The notes beneath the pieces were generated by a model. It saw nothing but the letters and a program-made list of their open reading frames with translations. It had not been told where the DNA came from and made no database searches. A stretch of DNA of 64,000 nucleotides from Westerdykella aurantiaca (taxonomy: Eukaryota > Ascomycota > Dothideomycetes > Pleosporales > Sporormiaceae), in assembly GCA_030412805.1 (NCBI GenBank), contig JASJFJ010000003.1, forward strand, positions 2,914,001 to 2,978,000. Reading direction: 5' to 3'. Within the stretch, counting starts at the first letter, position 1, and every line of letters begins with the position of its first letter. Of the stretch, positions 1-11,326 are shown in pieces. Position numbers and translations under genes: made by a program.

Positions 1-730
1 GACGGCCTGCAGTTGCTGCGGTGAAAGGCTAGCCTGCCCTTGCATAGGCTGTCCCTGGTAAAGCGCGCCCTGATCCGATTGTCCAACTTTCTCGAGAGCC
101 TTATGATAGAAATTGTCGACCGTTGAGCCCGTAGCAAATCTTCCGGAACGATACCTATCCACTACTATTTGGGGCATGTTCGCTCGAAGAAGGGCGGAAT
201 AGAATGCAGCCTGCGCAGTGGCACTTGACGGGTTGTTGTTAGCAGCCAGCTCCAGCCGGGCGAGGACGTTCTGCGACGGGCCACCAAAGAGGGTTCGCTG
301 CTGGGTCAGAGCTAAACCGATGTTGCCGACTTTCGGTAACGGACGTAGGTTGTAAGACTGTGTCATGCGGGATATCGTGGAGTACTGTCTACTCGCCACC
401 GGCCCAAATGGCACAGGAGCGAAGGGGATCGCGCGTCTAAGGCCATTGTGGGGTACTGTATGTGGTCAGTAGTGATTCTACGGAACACGGCAGGTGTAAC
501 TTACCAGCAGAGAGTGTGCCGGAGATAGTAGGAACCGATTTCAACGCTCCAATTCCAGGCCGTAACGCAGCTAAGGAGACGGACTGGAGGCAATCGGGGA
601 GGGTGGCATTATGAGTATGCGTGAGTGTCGCAAGGCCACGCGACGTCTGGGCTGGCGCGGCGCCTTGATGGCGTTGAGCGGTCTGCGGTTGAACAAGGCG
701 CCTCAACGGCGCCTTCAAGGCCGTGTACAT
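1..730 (-). CDS. yme1: Mitochondrial i-AAA protease Yme1/IAP-1, N-terminal part (truncated by window edge)
   Basis: This is the 5' end of a gene running off the left edge. Exon 1 is 505-730 and exon 2 is 1-455; the 49-nt intron 456-504 (GTAAGT donor, ATACAG acceptor) joins in phase 1. The 227 residues seen begin with an Arg-rich, acid-poor stretch typical of a mitochondrial presequence. They continue into the conserved N-terminal domain of fungal i-AAA proteases, with NVLARLELAANNNPSSA, the NMPQIVVDRYRSGRFAT block and HKALEKVGQSDQG. In this family the hexameric ATPase and zinc protease sits in the inner membrane, faces the intermembrane space and degrades misfolded or unassembled proteins. 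The membrane segment, AAA module and HExxH site lie beyond position 1, so the call rests on the N-terminal domain alone. The ATG at 730 is the first in the open frame. Confidence 0.82.
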
Positions 731-1986
731 TGCCGGTAACAGATTTGTCGAGGTGGAAGTAAGAGTCTGAGCAAGAACAGGTGTCAGTACCGCTGTCCGG
801 TTCGTATATTTGGGCAGCGTGGCAAACGTACCTGAACAGTTATGGGTGCTTGAAAAGCCATGATGACTGCAATGCGGCAGCAGCCGCTGTAACAGGATTG
901 AGAACCAGTAATGAGTAGGTGTTAGAGGGATAACAAGGAGTGAACGCTCAATTCATATGAATAGGCGGTGTTTGGTGAGTCGACATCGTTGAGATGGAGG
1001 AGAGGCTTAGGTGGTCGTCCGTGGATGGCGACTGCCGCTCCGCGATCTCGGTCGATTGTCTTGGCGATTCGCGATATTCCACGTGACAGGTCCTGACTAA
1101 CGCCTTCCTAGTGTACACCGGTTTGCCACCGCCTACTTTGGTCGCATGATAATAATAACTCGTAATTGGATAATAGTAATGAAGAATGGTTTTAGATGGA
1201 ATAGCTAGCTCTGGGTAAAATAGCGGGAATACCTAGGTAGTTAGAAACTATGGCTACATACAATACAGCAGCTGCAGAAAATCTTCACAGAGCCCATCAA
1301 GTACAAGCATGAAGCAGAAACGATTCCTTTAAGTGGGCGCGATGGCAACATGAACTAATGTAGAGAGGACATTGGCATAGGAATTGCCAGTGGCGCACGG
1401 GGAACCGTACAATACTTGCTTTCGGACATGATCGTCCTCGCATTCTTCACAGGATACGGAGAGAATGAGTGACTGAGCGAAGGCCATTTGAAAAGAATTG
1501 TGGTATAGTTGAGGGTGACTAACGACCCAAACCATCCTTGCGAGTAATATTAGCACTGGGGTAATTACACGAAGAAAGTAGACAGGAGTCTCAAGCCAAC
1601 AGTTGCATCAACGGAGAATGGTATATGAAGTGAACAGAAAACCAAAAAGCCTCTCCCCCGAGGCCGCTACCAACCAAACCGCCTCTGATCCAAGAAAGTC
1701 CACAACATAAGAAAAGGGGAAGATGTTTTGAGAGCCGAGGCCGTTGAAATGCGGGGAGGGAGCCAAGTCAAACATAGGAAAAATGTGCAATGGGTGAGAG
1801 TCTATTCGCCACAACGCCGATCGCTTGATGATGGATGAGTTGCGCTGGAACTGACTGGGACAGAATATGCCAAGGATGAGACCAGAAAACCACAAAGTTG
1901 GAAACCGGGAAGGGAAGGGCGTTGATATTCGACAGTCGATGCCTGGGCAGGTAGAAGGATAGCCTGGCACGGCTATCGAGCGTGCT
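731..1986. other. Intergenic: promoter side of yme1 and 3' side of the PDK1-type kinase
   Basis: About 1.26 kb between two minus-strand genes. It should hold the yme1 promoter and 5' UTR (left) and the kinase 3' UTR (right). The short open frames here look neither conserved nor coding-biased. I see no RNA gene or mobile element. Confidence 0.5.
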
Positions 1987-4652
1987 TTAGAAGTTCGCGA
2001 GACCGTTCTTCGAATGCCGTCTACTGAACCGCTTCCGCCCTTTGACCGAATCAGCGTCACCATGATCCTTTCTGAGGTGTCTTGTGGTCGGGATGTTGAC
2101 GCCGTCTAGAGCGGAGTCAGCTCCTACCGTACTAGAGGGACTAGATAAGCCTGAGCTGAGGTCGTTCAGGGCTGAGTCGTTATAAGACATGGCCATGCTT
2201 TGGGCAAAGTCTCTGGCCTGCTCAATGCTCTCAATCCACTCCTGGGTAGAATATCTGCTTCCGTTCGGGTCGCTGACGGTACTTTTGGGGTCTTCGAACA
2301 CGAACTGCTTCTCGCGCTACACATTGATAAGTGAAGCCCATCGACAGAGATGGAGGGAATACACACCGTCTCGACCAACCAAGCGGTTAGGCCCTTCGAA
2401 TCCTGGAAACTCCTCCAGGTACAACCAGGTGACAGCAGATTGATTTCTTCTTTCAGCTTCTTGTCATTGGTTCCCGCGGCACACATCAACACGCGAGCAT
2501 TGGAGGTTATCATCACCAGCCGCTGTCGCTTTTTGGTGGTGTTGCCGCCAAAGAAGCGGGAGAATTTCTTGGGCGTTTCGGCCGCGGCGTCCTCTTTGCC
2601 GCCCACTGGATGCCCCGGATGATGATGTGTGACTATCAAGTTGCCGAGCTTCAGGATGCGCTCATCCCTCTTCGTCAAGACAGGAGACCATTCGATATCC
2701 AATTGACTCGGGGGTGGTAACTCGGTGATCAGCCTGGGCGGCGGCCGGATCTGGCTCGTGGTAGAAACACCAGGGGTTGTGGGACCTGATGACGCGTTAT
2801 GAATGGGGATGCCTTGTGGAGGGTGTTTATCGTAATTACCGTTCAAGCTGATGGTTTCCCTCGGTGGGGGTACATATGCCTTCAGTCTCGGGGCCTTTTG
2901 CTTCCACAGCCCTTTACCCCAAGTGATGCCCTCAAAAAATTCATGAGACTTGATGTGCTCGATGGGTAGCCGCTTCATAGGGTCCAAGACCAATAGTCTT
3001 TCCACGAGATCCTTGGCGACGGAAGGGAACCCATCAGGGAAAGTGTACTCGAGATTGACAATCTTTTGGAAGGTTTGATATTCGTTGGCGGCTTTGAAAG
3101 GAGGTCGGCCGGCGAGCAACTGGTAGATGATGCAGCCGAAGGCCCACAGATCGCTCGCTTTGCAGGCATTCTTATCCGTCAGCAGTTCTGGCGAGACGTA
3201 TTCGGCCGTTCCAACAAAAGATTGCGCTCGCTCCGACTCCATCCCTTCGAGAGGGTCGCCCGTGTTGGATCCGTCGGATTTCTTCTCCAGGATCTTTGCT
3301 GTTCCGAAATCGGTTATTTTGATATGCATCTGGTCGTCCAACAACACATTTTCCGGTTTGAGATCTCGATGTATGACACCCTTGGAATGCATGTATTCGA
3401 TGGCATCCAGGATCTGTGCGCCGTAGAAGCGGGTGCACTCGACGTCAAAGGTGCCCATCTTTTTCAAGAATCCGAGTAGCTCGCCGCCAGAAGCGAGGTC
3501 CAGAACGAAGTATAACGATCGCTCATCCTGGAAGGTGTAGTAGAGACGTACAATGCCGGGGTGTTCGGTTAACCTGTTAAGAGTATCCTTCTCGATGTTG
3601 ACGTATTTGACCTTCTTTTCCTTGATGATGTGTCGCTTGTCCAGGACCTTGATGGCGTATTCCCGTAACGTCTGGCGATCGGTAGCGGCAAGGACGGTAC
3701 TGTAGGATCCCTCGCCAAGCGTCCTGCCGAAGTTGAAGTCCTTGACACCTTTCTTGACGATGCGTGTGACGGGTCTACCGTTCTGATCCAGCTCTTGCCT
3801 TGTCGACACGGCTGCTCCCTTCTCTTTCCATTCCTCGCTGCTGTGTAGAGGGCCACCTTCGACGCTATAGGGTGAGCTGGATAGGTAGTTCATGCTCGGC
3901 ACGCTGCTAGAGCTATGACTACCATCGGGCAATCTCCGCGAACTCCTCCTGGGAGGAAGTGGGCCGTTGCCGCCGGGCATTTGACCTGGCTGACGGTACC
4001 TCTCGCTTCTGCTGGACTCGCGTGAAGGGATGAGGCCATGCATGCTGGTGGGAGCGACCCTAGAACTACTGGTACGCCTGATATCTCCGGAAATCATGTC
4101 ATCCCTGTATCGATATGAGCCGGGGGTAGACATGGCGGTTGCCGAGCTAGAAGAAAGGTTGGAATGGTTATAGATGGTGGTCATGGGTCTATCGCGCATG
4201 TGTTGCGATAGCGGAGCGCCTCGGGGCTGACCAATTGGACTGGAAGCATATTGAGGAGCGGAGGCCTGCTGCTGTGCGTGGTGGGCGAGTGGTAAAGACT
4301 GGCGATGGGACAGAGGCGGTGTGCTGGTGTAGGACTTGGACGGCGACTCGACAGCAAGCGGAGAAGGAGCAGCGGGGGGCGTCGCGGGATTCGGGTTGAG
4401 GGAGTGGGCTGTGGAGACGTTCTGGTCATGGAGAGGCAGATAGGAGGGGTCCTGTTGCTGGGGCGTTCTATCCGTGACGGTGACGGTGCTCTCCGATGAC
4501 GCTTGCGAAGGCGATGAAGATGGGCGAGGAGCGGGCTCCTTCTGGCTGGGGGTACGCTGGGGAGGCGGCGAGGGCGAGGTGGGATCCTCGTCTGGATTTG
4601 CGATGCGCAGACCTCCCAGAGACTGTGAGAGGCTCAAGTCGCCATTCATCAT
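1987..4652 (-). CDS. PDK1-family serine/threonine kinase (Pkh1/2, Ksg1 type)
   Basis: Exon 1 is 2367-4652 and exon 2 is 1987-2316; the 50-nt intron 2317-2366 (GTGTGT...TGTAG) falls in phase 0 inside the PH-like domain and gives 871 aa. Residues 1-300 are disordered and rich in Ser, Pro and Gln. The kinase domain spans about 306-574, with glycine loop GEGSYS (313-318), Lys335, HRD 428-430, DFG 448-450 and an activation loop SFVGTAEYVSPE. The region after about 655 resembles the C-terminal PH domain of fungal PDK1 kinases (LMCAAGTNDKKLKEEINLL). In this family the kinase phosphorylates AGC kinases in sphingolipid, cell-wall-integrity and growth signalling. The ATG at 4652 starts MMNGDLSLSQSLGGLRI, a typical fungal N-terminus for the family. 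Neighbouring minus-strand frames upstream of the ATG look like leader sequence. Confidence 0.9.
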
Positions 4653-4692
4653 GACGGCGGCGGCGGGCGAGTAACGAGCGTGGGAGGCTGGA

Positions 4693-4719
4693 CAGCACTG
4701 GCAGCACTGGCAGCACTGG
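4693..4719. repeat. Three tandem copies of a 9-bp unit (CAGCACTGG)
   Basis: Three exact copies of CAGCACTGG in a row in the upstream leader of the kinase gene. Simple minisatellite; no function visible. Confidence 0.9.
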
Positions 4720-4812
4720 CACGGGGGTAGGTCGAGGGCGAAGGGCCCGATGGCCAGCGACAGGAGAGCGGATGGGGTTGCAGCTGATGGGCATATGGCG
4801 GACCAAGAGGGC

Positions 4813-4828
4813 GGGGGGGGGGGGGGGG
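4813..4828. repeat. Homopolymer run of 16 G
   Basis: Sixteen consecutive G on the plus strand (C-run on the kinase sense strand), about 160 nt upstream of the kinase ATG. It could form a G-quadruplex. Length calls in such runs are error-prone. Confidence 0.9.
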
Positions 4829-5081
4829 CAGGAGAGGACGCGAAACCGCGGAGGATGAGTAGACGTCGTATGGGGGGTGGGCAGAGCCCTGGAAGAGACG
4901 TCGGTCGGTCGGTCGTCGTCGTAGTCGTGTTGGCGCAGTTGTGGCAGAGATGGCAGAGAGCTCGGCACCGACCAGGCCCCGGTACCCCCGTCCCACCTCG
5001 TCATCCTAGCGCGTCCACAAAAAGGACGACATGCCATCATGGCCCCACGTACAGCTACAAGGTAATTATAAATCTGGTCAA

Positions 5082-5113
5082 ACGTATACGTATACGTATA
5101 CAAACAAACAAAC
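5082..5113. repeat. Alternating ACGTAT repeat followed by AAAC repeat
   Basis: 5082-5101 is an ACGTAT hexamer array (over three units), followed by three AAAC units to 5113. It is a simple-sequence tract in the shared divergent promoter region. Confidence 0.85.
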
Positions 5114-5672
5114 CTGCTTGAGACACTTCAACACCTCACGCCTCAAGTGCAAAAAAGTTAATAATAGCCACCCGCTAGCAGCCTCCAAATTTGGGACTTG
5201 TAGTTGACCATGGCCAGCACGTGCTACACATCCATCACATCACATCTCCAGGGCTATCACGCAGTGTCACCCAGCCCGTATCGCCCCCTAGCTACCTTCA
5301 CCACTGCCTTGCAGTCGTCGTGTGGATGGGTGTACAAAGACGTCTACAATTACCATCTTGTCGCTAACTTCCCGCAGTTTCCCACAAGATGCATCCTTCC
5401 CCCTCGTTCCAGCGTCCCTTCGACTTCAGCAATCGCAGACCGGCGTGCTCGGTGACTTGCACCATTGAAGTAGCCACCATGAAGATGAAAACGGCAACTT
5501 CTCATTCTTCCCTATCCTTCTTTCCTTCTATGCCTTTGTCTTTGACTCTTCCACTCTCCAACTGTCTGTGTTCCCGGTGGATTCTATCCGCCGTTTCTCT
5601 TTTCCCTCGTGTCCATCTCCTTTGCCAACTCACCAGTCGTGCCTCTCTCTTCCACCGCATGAAGTGCCCGTC

Positions 5673-7976
5673 ATGCTCCGCCTGAGACCCTCCGAGATCA
5701 CCCTGACCGCAGAGGATGTTGAAGACGCGACCCGTCAAATTGCCCGCAACAGACCACGACTGCTGCGCCCAGCACCCGCCCGCCCCTTCGAGACTGTACG
5801 CAGGTATCTAGGGAACATCCCCCAGCTTCGACCTCGTCATGCCCTTAACGACGCTTGCGATGGGGCCTTTGACACGAACCGAGAGAAAGATAGCCAAGAT
5901 AGTTCCCCTTCCGAGGCCATTGACACTCACCCCTCGTCAGTCTTAACACCATCCACTGACGGCCACGCAACCGAACCACCGTCCTCTCCATCGCCGGTTC
6001 GGAGTGCCCAACTTGCCTGCAGGCCTGTGCTTGTCCCCAACATATCGGGTAGCAGCTGTACAAGGGACGGCATAAACCCCATGCTCGATGAAGACGCTGG
6101 TCCTCGCACGCTTCCACACAACCGGTTCCCCGAGATCAGCATCGCCGGTACGACGGCAGACGACCGTACATCTGATCTTCCTCCGTCGGATTCCTCATCG
6201 GCGACCCAGAAATCAAGTGCATCTCTGTCGATAACAGCCATTCCCCAGTCAGCCATTGACTTCAATCAAACCCTCAACAGGCCGATCCCACTGGTACGCG
6301 ATCCTACGTCATCGCTGCACGGTACTACGTCTCTAGAATCCCACCCTCCTGCACAAGATACAAACCATCTTACTGCCACTGCCACTAGAAGCGTGCAGTC
6401 GCCCGCCAGGGACAGATCGTCGCCGTCTTTCAACGGGCAACCAGACGCGCCCGTACAGCCCGAACTAACGAGATCGCGCTCCTCATTAGACGGCCGCGCC
6501 AGGAGGGTACATACGAGGCTGGACGCCTTTCATGAACGCACAAGGAGCTTTTTCGGGAGGAGCAAAGCCTCGCACTCTGGCCATAACCTTAGAGGCGGCA
6601 TCGGCAGGTCTCAAAGAGACGCGTCTGAGCAAAGCGAAACATCCAGTGACTCTAGCCTCCCATACTCCTTATACGGAGTTCCCGTTTCAAGTCATCCCAA
6701 CGCGACCGCATCCCAGAGTGGAGCGCAGCTCCCAAATTCACAGTATGACGGTGCGGGTTCGTTCAGACGCATTGTTCGAGGAAGACTCATTCCAGTTCGC
6801 CCTGCGGAGGTCAATCGAAGGAGACCCGCGTTTCCAGCTCCACCCCTTGCCCGGATCGAAAGCTTCTCGTTGCCGAACCTTTTATCTGCGGTCAGAGGAC
6901 ACACTCTGTCGCCACGACCAGCGGCCCCTTACTCCCGCTCGGAGGCACTACTCACCCTTTTCACACCGGTCGATGGGGTAGGTGAAGCTCAAGATGCCGT
7001 GGGAGCGGCTCAACGGGGTCATTCCTCCCCTCTTGATGTGGTCATGAATAGGGGCGAGAGGGAACTTTCTCAGATGCCAGTTCCCCAGTCCGCAAGTGGA
7101 TCTACTGAAGCAAGATCTGCTTTTAGACGGTCAGTTACCCAGCCCGGGCCCTCCTACCCACGACAGCACGGCGGGGTGAACATGCGGCAGGAGTCGGGAA
7201 ATAGCGCCCATCGGCGATTGGTACAGGGTGCCCAGCGTCCCTTGGAGGCAAGAGAGTACAATCGCACGCCTGCTCAATCTTCGAGCGTACCTCTTCGAAA
7301 CAGTTCGGATCGCAGAATCGAGCGCTCGAGCGAGAATATGCCCGTTGGAGCTACCCCCAATAGCGCCGGTCGCCCCGTCTCTCAGTCGAGCCCTACCCAG
7401 GGTCGAAGGGTTAGCTTTGCAAGTACTCCGCAACTACAGCTTTCCCAGAGTGGCGTTGTGCGAGGCAGAGACGTTGCTGTTTTCCCAGCACCGGTACACC
7501 TCGCGGTACCGCAACGGACGCATTCTCCAAGGACATCTGTACACCACGATGTGGAACCTGTTCGCAACCCTAACAATCGACTGCAGCCACCTCCGCGGGC
7601 GTCTCCACCGCAGCAACATCGCTCGGCTCCGAGCGTTTCCATGGAACTGGGCTCCCCATCCAACCGTCACGACCGCCGCCGCCGCTCACAGCCATCCCGT
7701 CACCACCCAGCAGTACCTCCGGTCCCGGAAACGACGGCCTTGACAATGCCGACACGGCCGCCTATTCCTCTCCGGTTGGCATCCCGGCCAGAACTCCGAG
7801 GTGGCCAGCTACCGCCTCAGGTTGACCAAGAGAATTCGGGAGAGGCGGAGGAAGCGATGATGAGGAGGGAGCTGGAGAATGCGGGGATGAGGTACGGTGA
7901 GTCCGGAGCCGGGTTGGAGGTTTTGGATGAGACGCCCCCGAGGATGGGGAGATTGGAGAGGTGGATGGAGGGGTAG
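5673..7976 (+). CDS. Hypothetical disordered protein, fungal orphan
   Basis: A single open exon of 767 aa from the ATG at 5673. The frame is open further upstream to 5568, but only a GTG lies there, so 5673 is the better start; it gives MLRLRPSEITLTAEDVEDA. The ordered-looking parts are this N-terminal block (LTAEDVEDATRQIARNR, which could form a helix) and the very C-terminus (about residues 725-767: EEAMMRRELENAGMRYG and ETPPRMGRLERWMEG). Between them lies a long Ser/Pro/Arg/Gln-rich linker with no recognised domain and several basic patches (for example DRRRRSQPSR). I do not recognise a family and assign no function. It is divergent from the kinase gene and convergent with the SWIB-subunit gene. 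Confidence 0.7.
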   Translation: MLRLRPSEITLTAEDVEDATRQIARNRPRLLRPAPARPFETVRRYLGNIPQLRPRHALNDACDGAFDTNREKDSQDSSPSEAIDTHPSSVLTPSTDGHATEPPSSPSPVRSAQLACRPVLVPNISGSSCTRDGINPMLDEDAGPRTLPHNRFPEISIAGTTADDRTSDLPPSDSSSATQKSSASLSITAIPQSAIDFNQTLNRPIPLVRDPTSSLHGTTSLESHPPAQDTNHLTATATRSVQSPARDRSSPSFNGQPDAPVQPELTRSRSSLDGRARRVHTRLDAFHERTRSFFGRSKASHSGHNLRGGIGRSQRDASEQSETSSDSSLPYSLYGVPVSSHPNATASQSGAQLPNSQYDGAGSFRRIVRGRLIPVRPAEVNRRRPAFPAPPLARIESFSLPNLLSAVRGHTLSPRPAAPYSRSEALLTLFTPVDGVGEAQDAVGAAQRGHSSPLDVVMNRGERELSQMPVPQSASGSTEARSAFRRSVTQPGPSYPRQHGGVNMRQESGNSAHRRLVQGAQRPLEAREYNRTPAQSSSVPLRNSSDRRIERSSENMPVGATPNSAGRPVSQSSPTQGRRVSFASTPQLQLSQSGVVRGRDVAVFPAPVHLAVPQRTHSPRTSVHHDVEPVRNPNNRLQPPPRASPPQQHRSAPSVSMELGSPSNRHDRRRRSQPSRHHPAVPPVPETTALTMPTRPPIPLRLASRPELRGGQLPPQVDQENSGEAEEAMMRRELENAGMRYGESGAGLEVLDETPPRMGRLERWMEG

Positions 7977-8987
7977 GAGGGTAATGGGTTGGTGGGTGTT
8001 GGGGCAGGGTTGTGAGGAGAAGGGTGCTGGAGCATGAGCTGTATTGTTATCAGTTTCGGCAATTGCCCAATGGGGGGAGAAGGTTAGGATGGGCAGGGTA
8101 TTGTTGCTTTGATTAGAGGATCGTTTGTAGAAGGGAGTTCCAGAGAGACGTTGATGCTCCGACTGTAGACGGTGTCGTCCTTCCCACAGTACTTGTGACA
8201 GTATAATCATTTTTGTAATGTCTCTACAGGTAGGTGTACACTCGGCTCGAAGTTGCACGCAACATCATACATAGATCAGCACGTGAAGAGACAAACGGAT
8301 CCATCAGCGCGTCAAGAACGGGCATCTGTTCTTCTCATTTTTACAAGGCTAAATACCGAAAAGAGGATATCACCCAGTCTTTTCCCACCCTCCCGTAACC
8401 AAAACTCCGAAATCCCATCCATCCATCCATCCACGATGTACCGATACGTATATTACACCTGATCAAGAAAGGGATAAAAGGAGGGAAGAAGAAAATCGTT
8501 CCTCTCATATCCCATCCTTTCCAAAACGCCGTGCCGGGTTATCGTTGTTCGTGAATGACCCATCGTCCATCCATCTTCTACCAGTCCGTCTCGGTCTCGA
8601 TAAGAACGGTGCCATCCACAGAACCCACGGACCCGGCTCTTCAAACTCGATGGACCTCTCGCATGGGCGTTTCCCGTGGCAGATGAGGGGCAAAAGGTGA
8701 GGTCATGTGGGAAACGGTAGGGGTGATGGGCTGAAATGATGGATGTGTGGGTATCGCTATCGGAGGTGCTGATTGTGCTTGTTATGGCATGGTACTGTCC
8801 TTGCTAGTTCTGCCGTTGAATATGTTGCGGGGACGATTGTGGTGAATCTGTTGCGAGCGACTGCGCAAGATACGCGTGACAAAGCACAGTAGTCCTCTTC
8901 CCATGCCCAATCACAACGAGCAAGATGGGTGAGCTATGAGGCATATATCTGGACAGCAAGGGGCCAGGCGATGAGTTCAAAGGCAAC
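7977..8987. other. Convergent intergenic region, 3' UTRs
   Basis: About 1 kb between two converging genes. It carries ATCC-type short repeats near 8416-8432 and no open frame with coding character. Both 3' UTRs are expected here. Confidence 0.5.
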
Positions 8988-10656
8988 TTAATGGCCCTTC
9001 ACACCTTGCCGCGCCAGCCACAATGCCACGCTCTCCTTCGCAACCTCGCTCTGCCACACCCCCTCGCTGCCTCCGGCGTGCCACTCCGGACCCGAAGCGT
9101 CTTCGCCACCGCCGCGGGCCGCTTCGCCAAGGATGACCTCGAGATCGCGCTTCTGGGACGAGAGCCAGCGCTTGACGAACGAAACGGGGTCTTTGGACAT
9201 GCTGGTCAGGAAGTTGTGCTTGGCTTTGGATTGGGCGACGGCGCCCATGAGGAGGACGATTTGGTCGTCGATGGCGCGGATCTGCTCGAGCGTTTCGACC
9301 GCGTTCTTGGGGCGGAGAAGGTTCTGGACCAGTGGGTGGAGAGGGTCATCGAGTAGGACGGGGATGTCGTAGATGGTCGGGCGAGAAGGCGGGACACCTG
9401 AATCGGCAGGCGGCGAAATATACTCCTTATCCACGCGGATGGTGTAGGGAAGCTGGACGGGCGGCAGCGTCATGAGGTGAGGCTTCAGCAGGGTCGGAAG
9501 CTGCGGGAAGAAGAACATGTCCTGGCCGAAAAGGGCCTTGAGGTTCGCATCGCATGCGAATTTGCGCTCGTCGTCGTCCTGCTGCAAGTGGTTTGCGCGC
9601 GCATACTCCCAGATACCCATCATGACCTCTGCGCGATCGGCTTCATCGGTATCCAGCAGTTCTGCGAGGCCCTTGCTCAGCCTGAAGCGCTCGGCACGGT
9701 CAGGGACAAGCGGCTGCAGATTGACTGTGATGTTGATGTTCTCGTCGCTCTTGCGCTTGAACACCAGCTCGGTGAAGTCTTTGGCGTTGGCTGCAGCCTC
9801 GGCTCGGTTCCAGACAATCTGTGTGAAGTTGTCGGGTTGGAGGCTCTTGGCGCGGTCGACATCGATGGTAATGGATGAGAAGAATTGCGAGAAGACCTTC
9901 GGCTTCTGCGATGGGGTTGACTTGTTCGCCTCGGCGCCGTCCTCGTCCATGGCGTCAGCATCCTTTTCGCCCTCGTCCTGCTCTCCGTCGTCGTCCGCTC
10001 CCAAACCCACATCGCTGTCGCCATCGAGCAGGCGGCCCTGGATCTTGACGGTGTAGCTGGCGGCGCTACCGCTGTCGAAGTCGAAAGAATCGGCGTCCAT
10101 GCCGTTGCTCTGCCAGGGTTGACTCTCGGCGGTGTTGGAGATCCAGATACGCATGGTCCCATAGCGACGGGTACGGGAGTGGTTGACGGTGTCGGCAGCG
10201 TCCAGCTTCTTGCGCATCATGGTGGCATCGAGGGTGCGCTCGACTTCCTGGAGCTCGCGGTAGCGCGCAACGCCATCGCCAATGCAGATGTCCTCGACGC
10301 CATCGGGGATGTTCTTGTCGGTCGGGGTCATGGCCAGGCGGCGCAGCTTCTCACGGCGCTCCTGTTCGGCGCGCTGCTGGGCCTGGATTTGTGCGGCGTT
10401 GTAGTGCGGAGGCGGCGGCTGTTGAGGCGGCAGAGGGCCTGAATTGCGGAACATTAGCTCCAGATCACTCCTCCGAATCATGGCTGCGGTGTAGCAAGCG
10501 GGAAGAGCGAGGGAGAAGAAGGGAATTTATGGTTGTGGTTGCGGGTTGTGGTGCAGGATTGCCAGGGAGCAGAAGGTACGTACCAGGCGGTCGACGCGAA
10601 GGCGTAGCATGATGGGCTTGTGCGGGAATCGGGTAGTTCCGATACTGGGGCTGCAT
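8988..10656 (-). CDS. SWI/SNF-RSC complex SWIB-domain subunit (Ssr3/Rsc6/Swp73/SMARCD family)
   Basis: Exon 1 is 10584-10656 and exon 2 is 8988-10483; the intron 10484-10583 (GTACGT...CGCAG, 100 nt) joins in phase 1 and gives 522 aa. Exon 1 encodes MQPQYRNYPIPAQAHHATPS, matching the short Gln/Tyr/Pro-rich start of fungal orthologues, which supports 10656 over the internal ATG at 10481. A conserved DKNIPDGVEDICIGDGV block precedes a beta-rich part split by an acidic insert (about residues 180-210). The SWIB domain spans about 291-372 (LWEYAR-like WEYARANHLQQ, then LFGQD and the LPTLLKPHL region). The C-terminal helical region includes FVKRWLSSQKRDLEVILG. The family provides a core scaffold subunit of ATP-dependent chromatin remodellers. 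The sequence does not say which complex it belongs to. Confidence 0.9.
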
Positions 10657-11326
10657 TTTCGGCAGAACAGACTCGCGCGCAGGAGGAGCGATGACGGGCG
10701 CGCCTTCACACGATGGAAGGGGAAGGGTGGAGGAGAATGGGGGTAGGCTAGGTTCGGAGGAGAGAGAGGCTCGGGGGCAGAAAGGCGGCGACGCGTTTAA
10801 AGTTAACCTTCACAGGGCTGCACTTGGGTTGGGTGGAGCACAGGACATGGGCTCAGGGCTGGAAGGGGGCGCGTGGGCGCGTCTGTGTGCACCAGTGACC
10901 ACCCCCGCTTTAAGATAACGCCACACTCATAATACATAATAAATTCTTCCCCATCGTTGCTTCATCAATCATCATTCTCTCTATTTATTCTAATAATTCT
11001 ATTCTTTCGATTCGGAGACGTGGTTCTACTTGCACCGTTGCAGCCCGGTTTTGTTGAAGGGGATAGCGATAGCGTCGGTGTGGGTCTCACGCCGCAGCCA
11101 TGGGGCAATTCATCATCGTGCGGGCCAGGCACGTGACTTTCCTGTCCACACCCCATATCTCTGTCCATGATACCCTGATACGCCCGATCGCCCTCTGCTT
11201 ACATCTATTATCCCCATCTCTCCCTACTCCAAAGGACTTCATCTTTCCGACTTCCTTTAGCTGAACCCTCCAACTCTAGACATCAATTGAGTCCAGCCGT
11301 CACTGGAACCACCCCTCCCTCAAATC
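10657..11326. other. Divergent intergenic region (SWIB subunit / amidohydrolase)
   Basis: About 670 nt expected to hold both promoters. It has a T/A-rich stretch around 10915-11010 and a C/T-rich leader before 11327. No RNA gene or conserved open frame seen. Confidence 0.5.

Larger units (their letters stand above)
4653..5672. other. Divergent intergenic region (kinase / orphan gene)
   Basis: About 1 kb between divergent starts, expected to carry both promoters. It contains a 9-bp triplication, a 16-G run, an alternating ACGTAT block and an AAAC run (listed separately). Open frames crossing it on both strands are short or low-complexity and were not accepted as genes. Confidence 0.5.

Noticed and set aside
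1608..2063. 151-aa minus-strand open frame next to the kinase
   Set aside because: It overlaps the kinase C-terminal exon in another frame and is composed of leader-like sequence; it is the 3' UTR shadow.
4468..5103. 211-aa minus-strand open frame upstream of the kinase ATG
   Set aside because: It is made of C-runs and simple repeats in the leader and overlaps the kinase start in a different frame; no conserved pattern.
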